Origin: Ophiothrix spiculata
Lineage: Eukaryota > Echinodermata > Ophiuroidea > Amphilepidida > Ophiotrichidae
Strand: one strand, 5' to 3'
Assembly: GCA_000969725.1 (NCBI GenBank)
Contig: JXSR01S007962.1
Length of the DNA stretch: 43,219 bases
Part shown: positions 20,333 through 31,700 of the stretch, one piece after another
How positions within the stretch are numbered: position 1 is the first letter of the stretch
Layout of the letters: the number at the start of each line of letters is the position of its first letter
The notes under the pieces: model-generated
What the model was told of the DNA's origin: nothing
Database searches by the model: none
Seen by the model: the letters and a program-made list of their open reading frames with translations, nothing else
Position numbers and translations under genes: made by a program

Positions 20333-20703
20333 CTATAAACCTTAAAGTATGCAGCAAGCAATCAGACTCTGTTACAAGATCTATAGCATATCCCTTGTAT
20401 TCTACAACATTGTGAACTGGTGGTTTTGTATTGTGTAAGAGACTTTTAATGATTGATTGAGGCCAAATCACTGCAAATCAATATTTTTTTGTACATAAAT
20501 CGTTCATGATTTTGATAATTTTTTCTTTCTTTCTTATTTTGTGGTTATCAATTTTTTTTCTTATTTTGTTGCTACTAATACATCCATGGACAGAACATAT
20601 GAACATAAGTTCATTTGAATATTCAGCCAGATTGGGTATGTGGTTATGATTCAAAAAGTACAGACTAATGCTGCTTGCTGTATACTTCAAGGTTTACAGA
20701 GTA
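20333..20703. mobile_element. MITE of about 370 bp, second copy at 36985-37325
   Basis: The inverted ends AAACCTTAAAGTATGCAGCA and TGCTGCTTGCTGTATACTTC then AAGGTTT bound the element. The interior begins AGCAATCAGACTCTGT and contains ACAACATTGTGAACTGGTGG, TTTGTTGCTACTA and TTTGAATATTCAGC, all repeated in order in the second copy. It has no coding capacity. Confidence 0.85.
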
Positions 20704-21479
20704 TAGAAATACATGACAACACGCAATATTGCGAAAACCTCATCCAGTTTATTCCAAGATTGGAAATGCAGTAAGTCTATGTGGTAAGTATAGTTTAGCT
20801 AAGGGGTGTGAGAGAGGCCTCATATTCTGACAAATACCATAATGATAAATATCTAAATGATATTGACACTGTACATTTTATGTCATTGTCATGCAAGAAG
20901 TCTCGGTCTAGCTGCATCAAAAATAAACATTATGAAAACCAGGTAAATAAAAAAAAATTGTGCAATCATAAAATTGAACTATTTTTTGATCTACTCACTT
21001 AACTGCACAAGTTTTTTTGATTCCGGAATCAATGGCCTGTCAAAAGTTGAATGCATCATTACCTAATTCAGCGGAGACCAGTTTGGAGACTCTTACGTGA
21101 ATGACTCATTATACAAATTGTCGACATCAATTCTTAAAAACTATTTCTATAATGCATTTGAAATTTCTTCTTCCAAGAATCCTCATTACAAACCACTTTG
21201 CTACATGTACACTCATGACAATATAGCAAAGAATATATTTGATATAGTAATATTTATAGATTTTATGACATCTAAAACACACAGAAACAATTACTGAAGA
21301 TTCAAGTTTGAGGAATCTTCTATATATGTACAAGTTACAAAGGAGGAACAATTTTCTCTTTCTTAGACACAGATGAATCATTGTTATACAAAACTACAAA
21401 GAATATAATACGAAGCACAAGGTCCATATGCATAGGCTGATGAATATGTAAATTTGATTACCATTATGTGGGTTAGGGA

Positions 21480-21595
21480 ACACTTTAAAACTCAAACCGG
21501 TAGTTGATAACCTGGAACTGCCGGTTCTGGCCGGTTGCTATTGTTGTGAACAATGGTCAGTCGTAGATTGAGTTTTGAAGCGGCATCCTTATTAT
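21480..21595. repeat. CCGG-containing inverted repeat
   Basis: AACTCAAACCGGTAG and GATTGAGTTTTGAAGCGG bracket CTGCCGGTTCTGGCCGG and TTGCTATTGTTGTGAACAAT. The reverse complement of 21482-21547 is closely similar to 34196-34265, and a third, weaker relative is at about 17455-17530. It is an interspersed repeat of unknown class. Confidence 0.6.
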
Positions 21596-21658
21596 ATGTC
21601 ATTAACATCAGCAAATAAAACCAGACGAACAGCAAACTAAAGCTGCCAAAAGAAGACA

Positions 21659-21848
21659 CCAGGACCTTCCCATCATGCCTTGCTTCCAATGGGATTTTTT
21701 GTACAGATTTTGATGAGAGGGTTTAAGGATGAAACATAGTAGACATTATCCAAAAGTTGCATTTCAGATGTTTTATTCCTAAACCCTTTCATTAAAACCT
21801 GTACAAAAAGTCCCATTGGAAGCAAGGCATGATGGGAAGGTCCTGATA
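21659..21848. mobile_element. MITE with inverted ends of about 30 bp
   Basis: The left end CAGGACCTTCCCATCATGCC then TTGCTTCCAATGGGA is almost the exact reverse complement of the right end TCCCATTGGAAGCAAGGCAT then GATGGGAAGGTCCTG. The interior includes TTGCATTTCAGATGTTTTAT, shared with 12471-12715. It is about 190 bp long and non-coding. Confidence 0.9.
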
Positions 21849-24800
21849 TCTTTTTTTTAAAGCTGCCTATGGAAGACAACCATTAAAACTTTGCATGTAA
21901 TGTCTCTTACAAATTGGCAACAGCTGACCGTTTCCACAAATTGATCACAAAATGTGACGGCTTTATGGTAAGCCTTAATGATTATTTTATACCAACTGGC
22001 TTGATTTGAGTCAGTCACTAGCTTTTTTCTATTGCTCTCGCACGACATAATCGGTATACAAAACAAATATTGAATGCTCTTTTTTCTTTTGGGCAATATT
22101 AAGAACTATTGCCCTGAAGTGATCTTGAGACTATCATTCTATTAACCTCGACATTCAGTCTTGGGAAATAGTATATATAGTTTTTCTATTGCCCTCATGA
22201 GCAGTCAATATTCTTATGATGTTCATCAGCCTACATTGAATATACATGTAGTACTTAGTTAAACTATCATGGCCAATAATGGACACAATGAAAGGGGCAA
22301 AGATATTGTTGTATTAAAATAAGAAACAAGCAAAACAAGCAATGTTCGAAATCCACTGTTTTTTGTTTACGTCGTGGTGGTATCAGGAGTCAAATGTTAT
22401 GCAACTTACATATTCATCAGTGTATGTACTCTATATAAACAATACAATAAAATGATATGCTGTACAAGTACAAAAGTTTGGATGGATATTTTATGCAAGT
22501 AACTTCTAACAAAACAAATAAGTTAGGAATATGAAACCTTTGGTATTCTTTGTAATATAAACACCACACAAGTAATAGAGAAGAAAAATATTCAATTCAT
22601 CTGTGTTTATGAGAGGAAAAAAAGGAACTAAACTCTTAAGTCATTCCGCAAACCAATTTCTACAAATAACGATCAGTAATTATTTCCAGTCAATAAGTTA
22701 TCTGTAATTTATATAACAAATATAAACAATTTCCTACACTTTCAGTGAGATGTGCCACTAGTTAAATTATTCTATATGACACAGAAGCTCTTGTAGTTAC
22801 ATCTTTACAGAAAACATTCTTCATTTTAAAAATAACTGTTTGAAACCATCTGTTATGCTTGAAATCAGTCACCAGGCCTTTAAATTGTGTCATATTTTTC
22901 TATATGAATTGCTAGCTAGTTTATACCATTTTGTTGGAGGGAAATGCCAAATAAATATATAGCCAAATTGCAAAAATAAAACTCTAGAATACACACTTCT
23001 AGCAAGAAAATGTCACTTAAAATATAAAGCACAGGCTTAACATTCACTAAATTATCTATTACTTCTGACGAAAGTAACTTGCTTATCTAAGAAATTTCAA
23101 TTATCCGATTATAATGCTGATGAAATATCATGTTCATAATATTAACTGAATGTTTTACAGCACTGATGCCTCTTTTTATCTAAAAGATGGTACTACTAAC
23201 TTTAAATAGTTACTTTTAAACCTAATTTGTACCAATTTGACTTTTTTCTTTGTTTAAATACATATTTCAATTCTTAATAAGTGTTAGCAATTCAATTTTC
23301 TAAATGCAATATTTCAGACATGGTTCCAGGAGCAATCAAAATTTCTAATATTATGAAGAACTCATTGACATTAGCTTGACATATGTGCCCCTTCCAAAAT
23401 ACAACATGATTGGGGTTTCAATCCTTCCATTTCTTATTCCTTTAATTGTAATTATTTTACAATGTTGTAAGATCATATATTTATAATATTGGGTTACTTT
23501 TTTAAAAATGATAACACAAACCCTTCTGCATTATTTTTCTGAAACAAATGTAGTAGGATCGCCAAGTTTTAAAATTATATGTATGTTACATAGATACAGA
23601 TTGTTGATGTAGTAATGCATTTATGGATCTGGAATATCTGTTATTTGTGATTATATAATTACATGTTTTATACCAGTGCAGACAGCAATACAACTTCAAG
23701 TAAATACTGTCAATTTTTAAAATACTTCAAAACTGAGTTGTTATTGTTAAAGGAGCAGTCATTTGAAGTGGGACAAACCTTATTTTTAAAGTTGTACATA
23801 CATGTTTTGTGAATTGCTTAATTCAGATTATTAGTAAAATGGCATAAATTACACCATGAAATCACATTTAGTAATTTCACACATTTCTGTGACCCCATTT
23901 TATTTCTGGTGCATTCAATGAGTCAATATTTTAACACCTGATTCTTTATTCTTCTGTTGTTTTTTTACTTTAAACATCTATTCCCACAAATAATTAACTT
24001 TGTGATTGATTTTTCATTTGTAACCTAAACATATTTATTTTAAATATGAAGTTGGTCCAGATATACAAAATGATATTTCAAGTATTTTTCCAGATAAGTC
24101 AATTTCAAACACAAAAGTGATAGCATGCAATAGGATTTGCTCAAATACAAAACAAAACAAAAATTTGGAAAACATTACCATGTCATTCATGAAGGTTCAG
24201 AGTACATGGCCCTGTTGTATACAAATGCGACAGGCAATCTGCATTTCAAAGTCACCTGACTGATTCTGTCCAAGGAATTTTGGCACACTTTCCAATGATT
24301 GCTATGATTCAAATCCATGATATGCACCTACAGACGTAGATTTAAGCTCTCATATTCATGAACAGGAGTCAGGCCCTGTAAATTCAGCCGATGTCATGAG
24401 AATGAATAGGTTCCGCAACCAGACTACTACAATATAAGGCTAAGTAACCAAAATAACCAGTTGATCATCCCTGCCCTCACCAGTTTTTCTGAAATTCCAA
24501 AACTTTTTGTTATTTTTCTTCCTTTGCTTGATTACTTAATATCAGAAGAGGTTGAGATGTAAAAAGTCAATACAAATGTTTGGCTATCATTCAGAAACCT
24601 ACTAAACACAATTTCTCCATCTTGGGGATAGTAGGTGTAGAGAAATGAGGAAATAACTTTGGCCTCCTTGTAATATGTCACAACATTCAGCTGTTGAAAA
24701 TAAGCCCAAAATGAATAGTAAATTGCTGAAAAATAAAAAATAATAAGGACCTCCCTCACTAAATTGTTTTAAAAATTCCGGACGATCAACTTGCAATTTT

Positions 24801-25608
24801 TGTTACTTGGCCTAAGACAAGCTTAATTGGAATGCTTCTACAAATCTCATTCCATACTTCATACTGACATCCTGCAATGGATGGACTAAAAGCTGTCATC
24901 CTGTCAACATCAGCCATGTGTTGGCACATTTCAATGCACAACTTCCCAAAGCATCAAATTCTTCAAACATGATCTTGCCTCTCAATTGTGATGATTATTT
25001 CTGATAAAATAGTCTAACACATTCTGCACTGAAGTATTAAATACTAAAATAGCAGCAACTGATTAGGACATTGGAGAAGCAGGATATCTGCCAACTGCTT
25101 CAGTCTCCTAGGATCATTTCAGATATGCGATACTCCACCTACAAGTAAAACTGATCAATATTCCTTGTGTTGCTTGCACCAAATACAACAGGCTGTACAT
25201 TGATGACTGCCCTCCTTTACACCTCCCAAACATTTCACAATGATACAAAATTGACCACACAACATTCCTAGACTTTTCCCCGACCACTACAAGTCCATTT
25301 TACGCCATGCATCTATCTACCAGTCCAGTTTTTATACCATAAATCACTTGTCACATGATTGCCTCTGTATTATGGCTTAGCTGGCTGCTGATGAAGAAAA
25401 AAAGTAATTTGCACTAGGCAAAATGGAAAATACTTGATGGAAAGAGGATAAAGACAGGCAAGATGGAATGGGTAACCAACATATATAGGAACAAACAGTG
25501 CTGGCTTTATATATAGATATCAACTGACTTGACTTGACTGATTATAGTTAGGTACAAACAAAGACGGGCAGTTAGTTCTTCTTCTAAGCAGATTACAATC
25601 TGTGTTTC

Positions 25609-25712
25609 CTATGATGCGTTGTTGGTGGCGGGCGATGAGCCTGGGACCGCTCTTCTGGTTCTGTTCATTCTGTCCAGCTCTGCAGCTGCATCGCTTCGTA
25701 CAGTTTTGTCCC
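25609..25712 (-). CDS. DYNC1LI: DYNC1LI last coding exon: second tail segment and stop
   Basis: After acceptor ATCCAACAG the exon encodes [18 protein letters not shown] and ends [10 protein letters not shown] with TAG at 25611-25609. It completes the glycine codon begun by the preceding exon. The A-E-L-D-R block matches the conserved C-terminal segment of light intermediate chains. Confidence 0.93.
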
Positions 25713-28700
25713 CTGTTGGATATAAAAAAGTGAATTATTTATTATTATATTTTGAAATGTTGCCATGCTGAATAAATTTGTCAGTAACTATTGTTAAAAA
25801 TCAATGTGGTGTTTTGAATTAACATTTCAGAATTAGTCTTAAACTATAAGACGTTGTTTAAACTACACTTCAAAGATGTACATATCATTACACACAAATA
25901 AAAAACACCTAGGAGTTGCCTGTTACAATCAAAATTTGTTTCACTAAAGCAAGAATCCATTATTCCAAATGAAATTCTTTAAAAAGTTAAGATTAAGAAA
26001 GGCATGCAACATATACTGTGAGGGAAATAAAAACAGTGCAGTATGGTTTTGTTAATATGCCAATATCTTTTTGTTTTCCATTACAGTCCTCTATCAGAAG
26101 TATTAGAAAAATTAAACTTTAGGTCCCATCAAAAATGTGACCCTAACCCTAACAATAAAATGAACCCTAACCCTACCCTACCCCATAACCCTTATCCTTA
26201 GTCTAAATCCTAACCCTAAAATTTTGGATCAGACCTAAAGTATACTTGGTCTGAAGAATTTGCCACTTTTAGAAGCAAATGAAACAAGATGGTTCGCGAA
26301 CCAGTAGTCTCGCCTGCGTATCGACCGCCTACTGAATTGACCGCCTTCTTAATCATTCAGTTGTGGGGTGGAATAGGNNNNNNNNNNNNNNNNNNNNNNN
26401 NNNNNNNNNNNNNNNNNNNNNNNNNNNNNNNNNNNNNNNNNNNNNNNNNNNNNNNNNNNNNNNNNNNNNNNNNNNNNNNNNNNNNNNNNNNNNNNNNNNN
26501 NNNNNNNNNNNNNNNNNNNNNNNNNNNNNNNNNNNNNNNNNNNNNNNNNNNNNNNNNNNNNNNNNNNNNNNNNNNNNNNNNNNNNNNNNNNNNNNNNNNN
26601 NNNNNNNNNNNNNNNNNNNNNNNNNNNNNNNNNNNNNNNNNNNNNNNNNNNNNNNNNNNNNNNNNNNNNNNNNNNNNNNNNNNNNNNNNNNNNNNNNNNN
26701 NNNNNNNNNNNNNNNNNNNNNNNNNNNNNNNNNNNNNNNNNNNNNNNNNNNNNNNNNNNNNNNNNNNNNNNNNNNNNNNNNNNNNNNNNNNNNNNNNNNN
26801 NNNNNNNNNNNNNNNNNNNNNNNNNNNNNNNNNNNNNNNNNNNNNNNNNNNNNNNNNNNNNNNNNNNNNNNNNNNNNNNNNNNNNNNNNNNNNNNNNNNN
26901 NNNNNNNNNNNNNNNNNNNNNNNNNNNNNNNNNNNNNNNNNNNNNNNNNNNNNNNNNNNNNNNNNNNNNNNNNNNNNNNNNNNNNNNNNNNNNNNNNNNN
27001 NNNNNNNNNNNNNNNNNNNNNNNNNNNNNNNNNNNNNNNNNNNNNNNNNNNNNNNNNNNNNNNNNNNNNNNNNNNNNNNNNNNNNNNNNNNNNNNNNNNN
27101 NNNNNNNNNNNNNNNNNNNNNNNNNNNNNNNNNNNNNNNNNNNNNNNNNNNNNNNNNNNNNNNNNNNNNNNNAGCGCCAGTTCAGCTCCACCCCTACCCA
27201 CTCACCAAATATCATCAACATAGGGCATACGGTTTCCGAGATTTGCTCCGGACAAGAAATGTGGACGGCGGACAGTTTTAAGGAATGGTATATCTCTTCT
27301 GAAAAATTTTCAGGCGAGACAAAAACAGAGTGCCTAGACGAAAACCCAGGGCTCAAAATAACCTAAGGCAATAAGGCAATTTGTTGTCGGTGCCCCTACC
27401 ATTTGCCTTGGAGCCCTAAAAAACTGAATACAGCTTTAACATGTAATGCCTTGATGCCCTTTTTAAATTGGCCAAAATTGCCTGACCGTCCCAAAACCTA
27501 ATTTTGGGCATTGATTAACCAGAGATCTGAGATGAAGCAAGGGGTCATTGGTGCAAGATAACAGGTTATCACAGCGAAAGTATTTGATTTGATTGATATT
27601 TGGGTTAAATTAATTTTAACAGAACCTGTTATGAGCATCCACCTTAACTGCTGGTTCTTGGCCTCATCTATGACATTTTACCCCTGCCATTGTAATCTAT
27701 GCACACAATTTCTGTTGTTGTATTTTTCATTCACAGTTTGATTTTAGCAAAATTGAAATTTCTTGCTTCACAGTAATGTTGGATCTTAAAAATCATTTCA
27801 TATGTTGGGATGTGTTTGTGTATGTGTCGGTGGGTAAAGATATGTGACCATTCACCGCAAGCCTTCTGTAAACTTAGCTCCTAGTCAAAATTGTTTAACT
27901 GCATATATTCAAAAGAACCCGTCTTAGCTTATACATTCACATGACACCATGAAAAAGATGTTGCGATTATTCAAAGCATGACAAGTCCCTAAAACTCAGA
28001 AAACGTACATTAAGTTTTCATAATGTGCATTTCCAATACAACTACGTTTAGAAAATGTTAGTTTTCGTATATGTGATGACTCACCCTGAAAAGGGGGACT
28101 TTGCTACAGAAAACTTTTTAAGATACAGGTGAAAATGGGCAGCAAAAACTAAAGAAAATAATAAGAATTTCCAGCAGATTTTCTGTTGTAAAATTTGATC
28201 GCCTTGATCAATTTCAACAAGTAAGGTGTCATTTATTTTAAAGCTTAGAAAATGCTGCAACAGATGAAAAGAAAAAAAATCAAATTTGATATCATGTTCA
28301 AAGTTCTCCCTTTCAGGGAGAGCCATCACATATTTTGGAATTGAAATATATAAGTTGATATTATTCTAGGAATTTCAGAAAGCTATGGACATTTCAAATC
28401 TGCAAAAGTCGCAATTTTGTCAGAATATAACGTATATATTTGTACTGGAGCTCAAAATGAAAAATAGCGACTTTACTGAGGGTTTGTGATAGATGGTCAT
28501 ATATTGATTATTTCAAGAACCAGAAGTAACCCTTCTACTTTTAATTCACTAAGTGACTTCACTATATGTTACACGACCAAGCAAACTAAAGACCTAACTC
28601 ATGGCTTTCACTCATCTGCTAGACCTCAAATGGCCTAATGTATAACCAAAATAGCCAATAGAAAAATAGTGATGATAATATAAACCCACTTCAAGAATTA

Positions 28701-31700
28701 AGCACTCCTATGTGGATTTATATTCAGCTTGTACACAAAAAACTTTTTCAAAACTGATTAGTTGACACAAGCCTTAACATAGGAGCACATTAGCCTGTTT
28801 TGCTTGATCTAGCAAACAATAAGGTGTCAGTAGCAAGACCTGGTGAGTGAATTCAGAAAATGCAGCATGCTCTTTCTAATCTTGTTTGCTTACAAATTGT
28901 TTGTGGATTGTGTTCTATTCCTCTGACCAAATAGAAGTAAAGAAAATGTAACATTAATCAGTTGACAGACATGAGAAAGAGAATCATTCCAATAGCACAA
29001 ATCATTTTAATCAAAGATGGTTCAAATGTAAAATCTTTTGTTGTTATTCTTTATAGTCATGTTTTACTATTATCAATCATAAATAGTGTCACTGTTTCCA
29101 GAGTAACATCAAAAAACAACACCCCATTTTATACAAATCAAGGTTTTTTAATCATTTTGTATGTATAACAGTATAACAGATGAGACGCCACCGTAGTAAC
29201 ACTAAATGCCTTTAAGGCTTAAAGAATGACTTGTGTTTCAATGGTAATACTGATGGCTGGTAGGTCAAATCTTTTTTTTTAATTAATTTATTATTTTTTA
29301 TATGGGCCAAGAAAAAACTTGAAAACAGTGTTCGCGTGATCAAGAACTTCTATTGCTATGAGCTAGATATGCCAATTTTCCTGCGATTCTGTTATGAAGA
29401 GTTTTGAAGTACAGCATGTGCCGCCGTAAAGTGCTAGTACAATAACTCCTCCTCCATGAGCGACAATCCACGATAGGTTTTACACGGTGCTCAAATCAAA
29501 ATGGCAGCGAACACCGATTCTCCATTTTAATATATTTGGTCATATGGAGAGTGATAGTCATTTATTCTTATTTTACTCTCTCTCTGGGACAATACTGACC
29601 TTTGTTAGGTGATGCTGTTGATGGCGGTGTCCCTGGTGACCCGGGTGACCCTGTTTTCTTACTCAATAAACTATTGAAGAAATTAGCTAATACTCCCTCA
29701 TTAGTTGCTCCTGGTTTGCCTGGCTCCATCTGATAAAATAAGAAATAGAAATAATCATAAATTGATGCATGCTAAAATAGCCATCGTTACAGCAATAATA
29801 AATTCAGGTTGACTGAGATGCACAATGTCATTAGAAGTTGAGACTGGCATGAAAACGGACATTTTTGGTAGCAAGCTAATGTTACTTGACTACAACACAA
29901 TATAGGTATCTTACATTTTTCCACAAACATATGCGTATGCAAGCGTTAGCACTAGACTGTTCGATTGAAATTCTCAATCAAAGTACCTTTCCATTACCGG
30001 AAAACGGATATTACATATTGCTCAAATGTACGATTTAAAGGATGATTAGAGCTCTTCCCATAACACACAGCAATATTTCAGTAAACATGACTCCACTACT
30101 GGTCACTACACTACTACATTCATTTGTGTGGTAAATATGTAGAATTTCCTCTTTTTCAAACTGTATTTTGGGAATGAAGAATAGTGTCTAAGTGGTATTT
30201 GTTTACATTGACATCAAGCTGTGATTATACCCTTTCTGAAGGTCTTTTTCATTCACACTTCGACAATGTAATAAATTTTCTATAGCAAGTTTTCCATCAG
30301 TAGTTTTATCATGAGAGTCTATGGCTGTTAGTTCACTCAGTGGGTTGTTTATAAGCTGTGGAAGTAACAGTTTCAACTGAACGGTGGGAAGAACTTAAAA
30401 CACTCTTTGTGTATGACTATAGTGCTTTCAGGAATGCAGTTCAATTCAAAAGTGTCCGTTTAACATAAAGAACTTCAATCTAAACGACCATGTCATAATA
30501 TTTTTTGTTAAGAATATTTCAACAAAGAACTATTGGTTAACTTACCTTAACTTGACCAGTCTTTGTAATTGGTGATATATTGGTTGCTGGCCGAATTCCT
30601 TTCTCTGGCGTTCTCATTCTATTTGGATCCTGCAAATAAAGAAACAGACCAACAATTTAACCTGCTGAATTCAATTATTTAGTGCAGTAGTTACTCAACT
30701 CACAGTGTCAAAAATATTGCAGTAACCAAACAACTCTGATGGTACCATATCCTGTCATATCGAAAGGTACCTTATATCCAAAAATGAAAATTGATTCTTT
30801 GGTCTCATCTGAAAGATTATATTTTAAGCTTTAAAATGACATCTTGCTTTTGGTTATTGGATGTTCAATAGCAAAGTTACATCCAATTTGGTAAAAAGCA
30901 TCGGGCTGATTCAGAAAACTATAGTTCTGAGAAAATGGAGTTTAAGTTTCTGTACTGGTAAAATTTGAATGGAGAGAGGATTTTTATCTCGGTTTTTAAA
31001 ACATTTGTCTTATGTTTTGGATGTTGGAACCTGATTAATATGATAGAATACAGTTCAAAAGTATTGGTTGTTGGCCAAATTCCTTTTTCTGGCGTTCTCA
31101 TTCTATTGGGATCCTGCAAATTACAAACAGACCAACAATATAACCCACTGAATAATGTTTCAAATGAAAATTAGAAATTCAACCTTGGGCGTGATTTTTT
31201 ACTACTGTATGCTCAGCTTGTCTTGTAATTTACTATGCCGACCTTACAGTACCTTTTGATATGACGGGTCACATATTTGAAAATGAAAGTCTAGAATGAT
31301 ATAAAATTTTATTTGATGAGCTAACTTTGTCAAATTGGATTGCATATTTTTCTCACTTTCGCAACAATATTATGTTTTGTTGAGGAGATTTGGTCAAAAT
31401 AATGCTGAATGGAATATTTTGTTAACAAATATGTTTTTACTCCGAAACTAACCGGTGATTTACCAGTGGTTATGTTTTTACTCAGTAACTTACCGATGAT
31501 TTACCAGCGGTAATGTTTTTACTCAGAAACTTACCGGTGATTTACCAGCGGTTATGTTTTTACTCAGTAATGTTTGTTGTTTAGCAAGGAAGACCTGCTC
31601 ATCTTCTGCATTGATTTCTTTACTATCTTGTAATGGCTGTGTAAAACAGGAAGGAAAGATACACAAAATACTAATTAACTTCTCACTAAAACTCTCTAAT

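Larger units (their letters stand above)
17841..25608 (-). other. AT-rich intergenic region and probable 3' UTR of the dynein gene
   Basis: Nearly 8 kb with no splice-bounded reading frame and no recognisable protein. The minus-strand dynein message must end somewhere here, and several TTTATT motifs on the plus strand (AATAAA on the minus) are candidates, for example near 24033. Two MITEs (20333-20703 and 21659-21848) and a CCGG-containing repeat (21480-21595) are the only structured elements I can define. Confidence 0.45.
25713..29599 (-). other. Last intron of DYNC1LI, containing the assembly gap
   Basis: This 3.9-kb intron holds the telomere-like element at 26117-26242 and the N-gap at 26378-27172. 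Around 27350-27500 is a stretch with repeated AAGGCAAT/TTGCCTTG words. No extra exon is needed, because the flanking exons join in phase. Confidence 0.7.

Noticed and set aside
26289-27356. Long open frames spanning the N-gap on both strands
   Set aside because: They are artefacts of translating unknown bases.
31429-31573. CRISPR-like array
   Set aside because: The units are head-to-tail without spacers and lie in an animal exon/intron border. It is an ordinary minisatellite.
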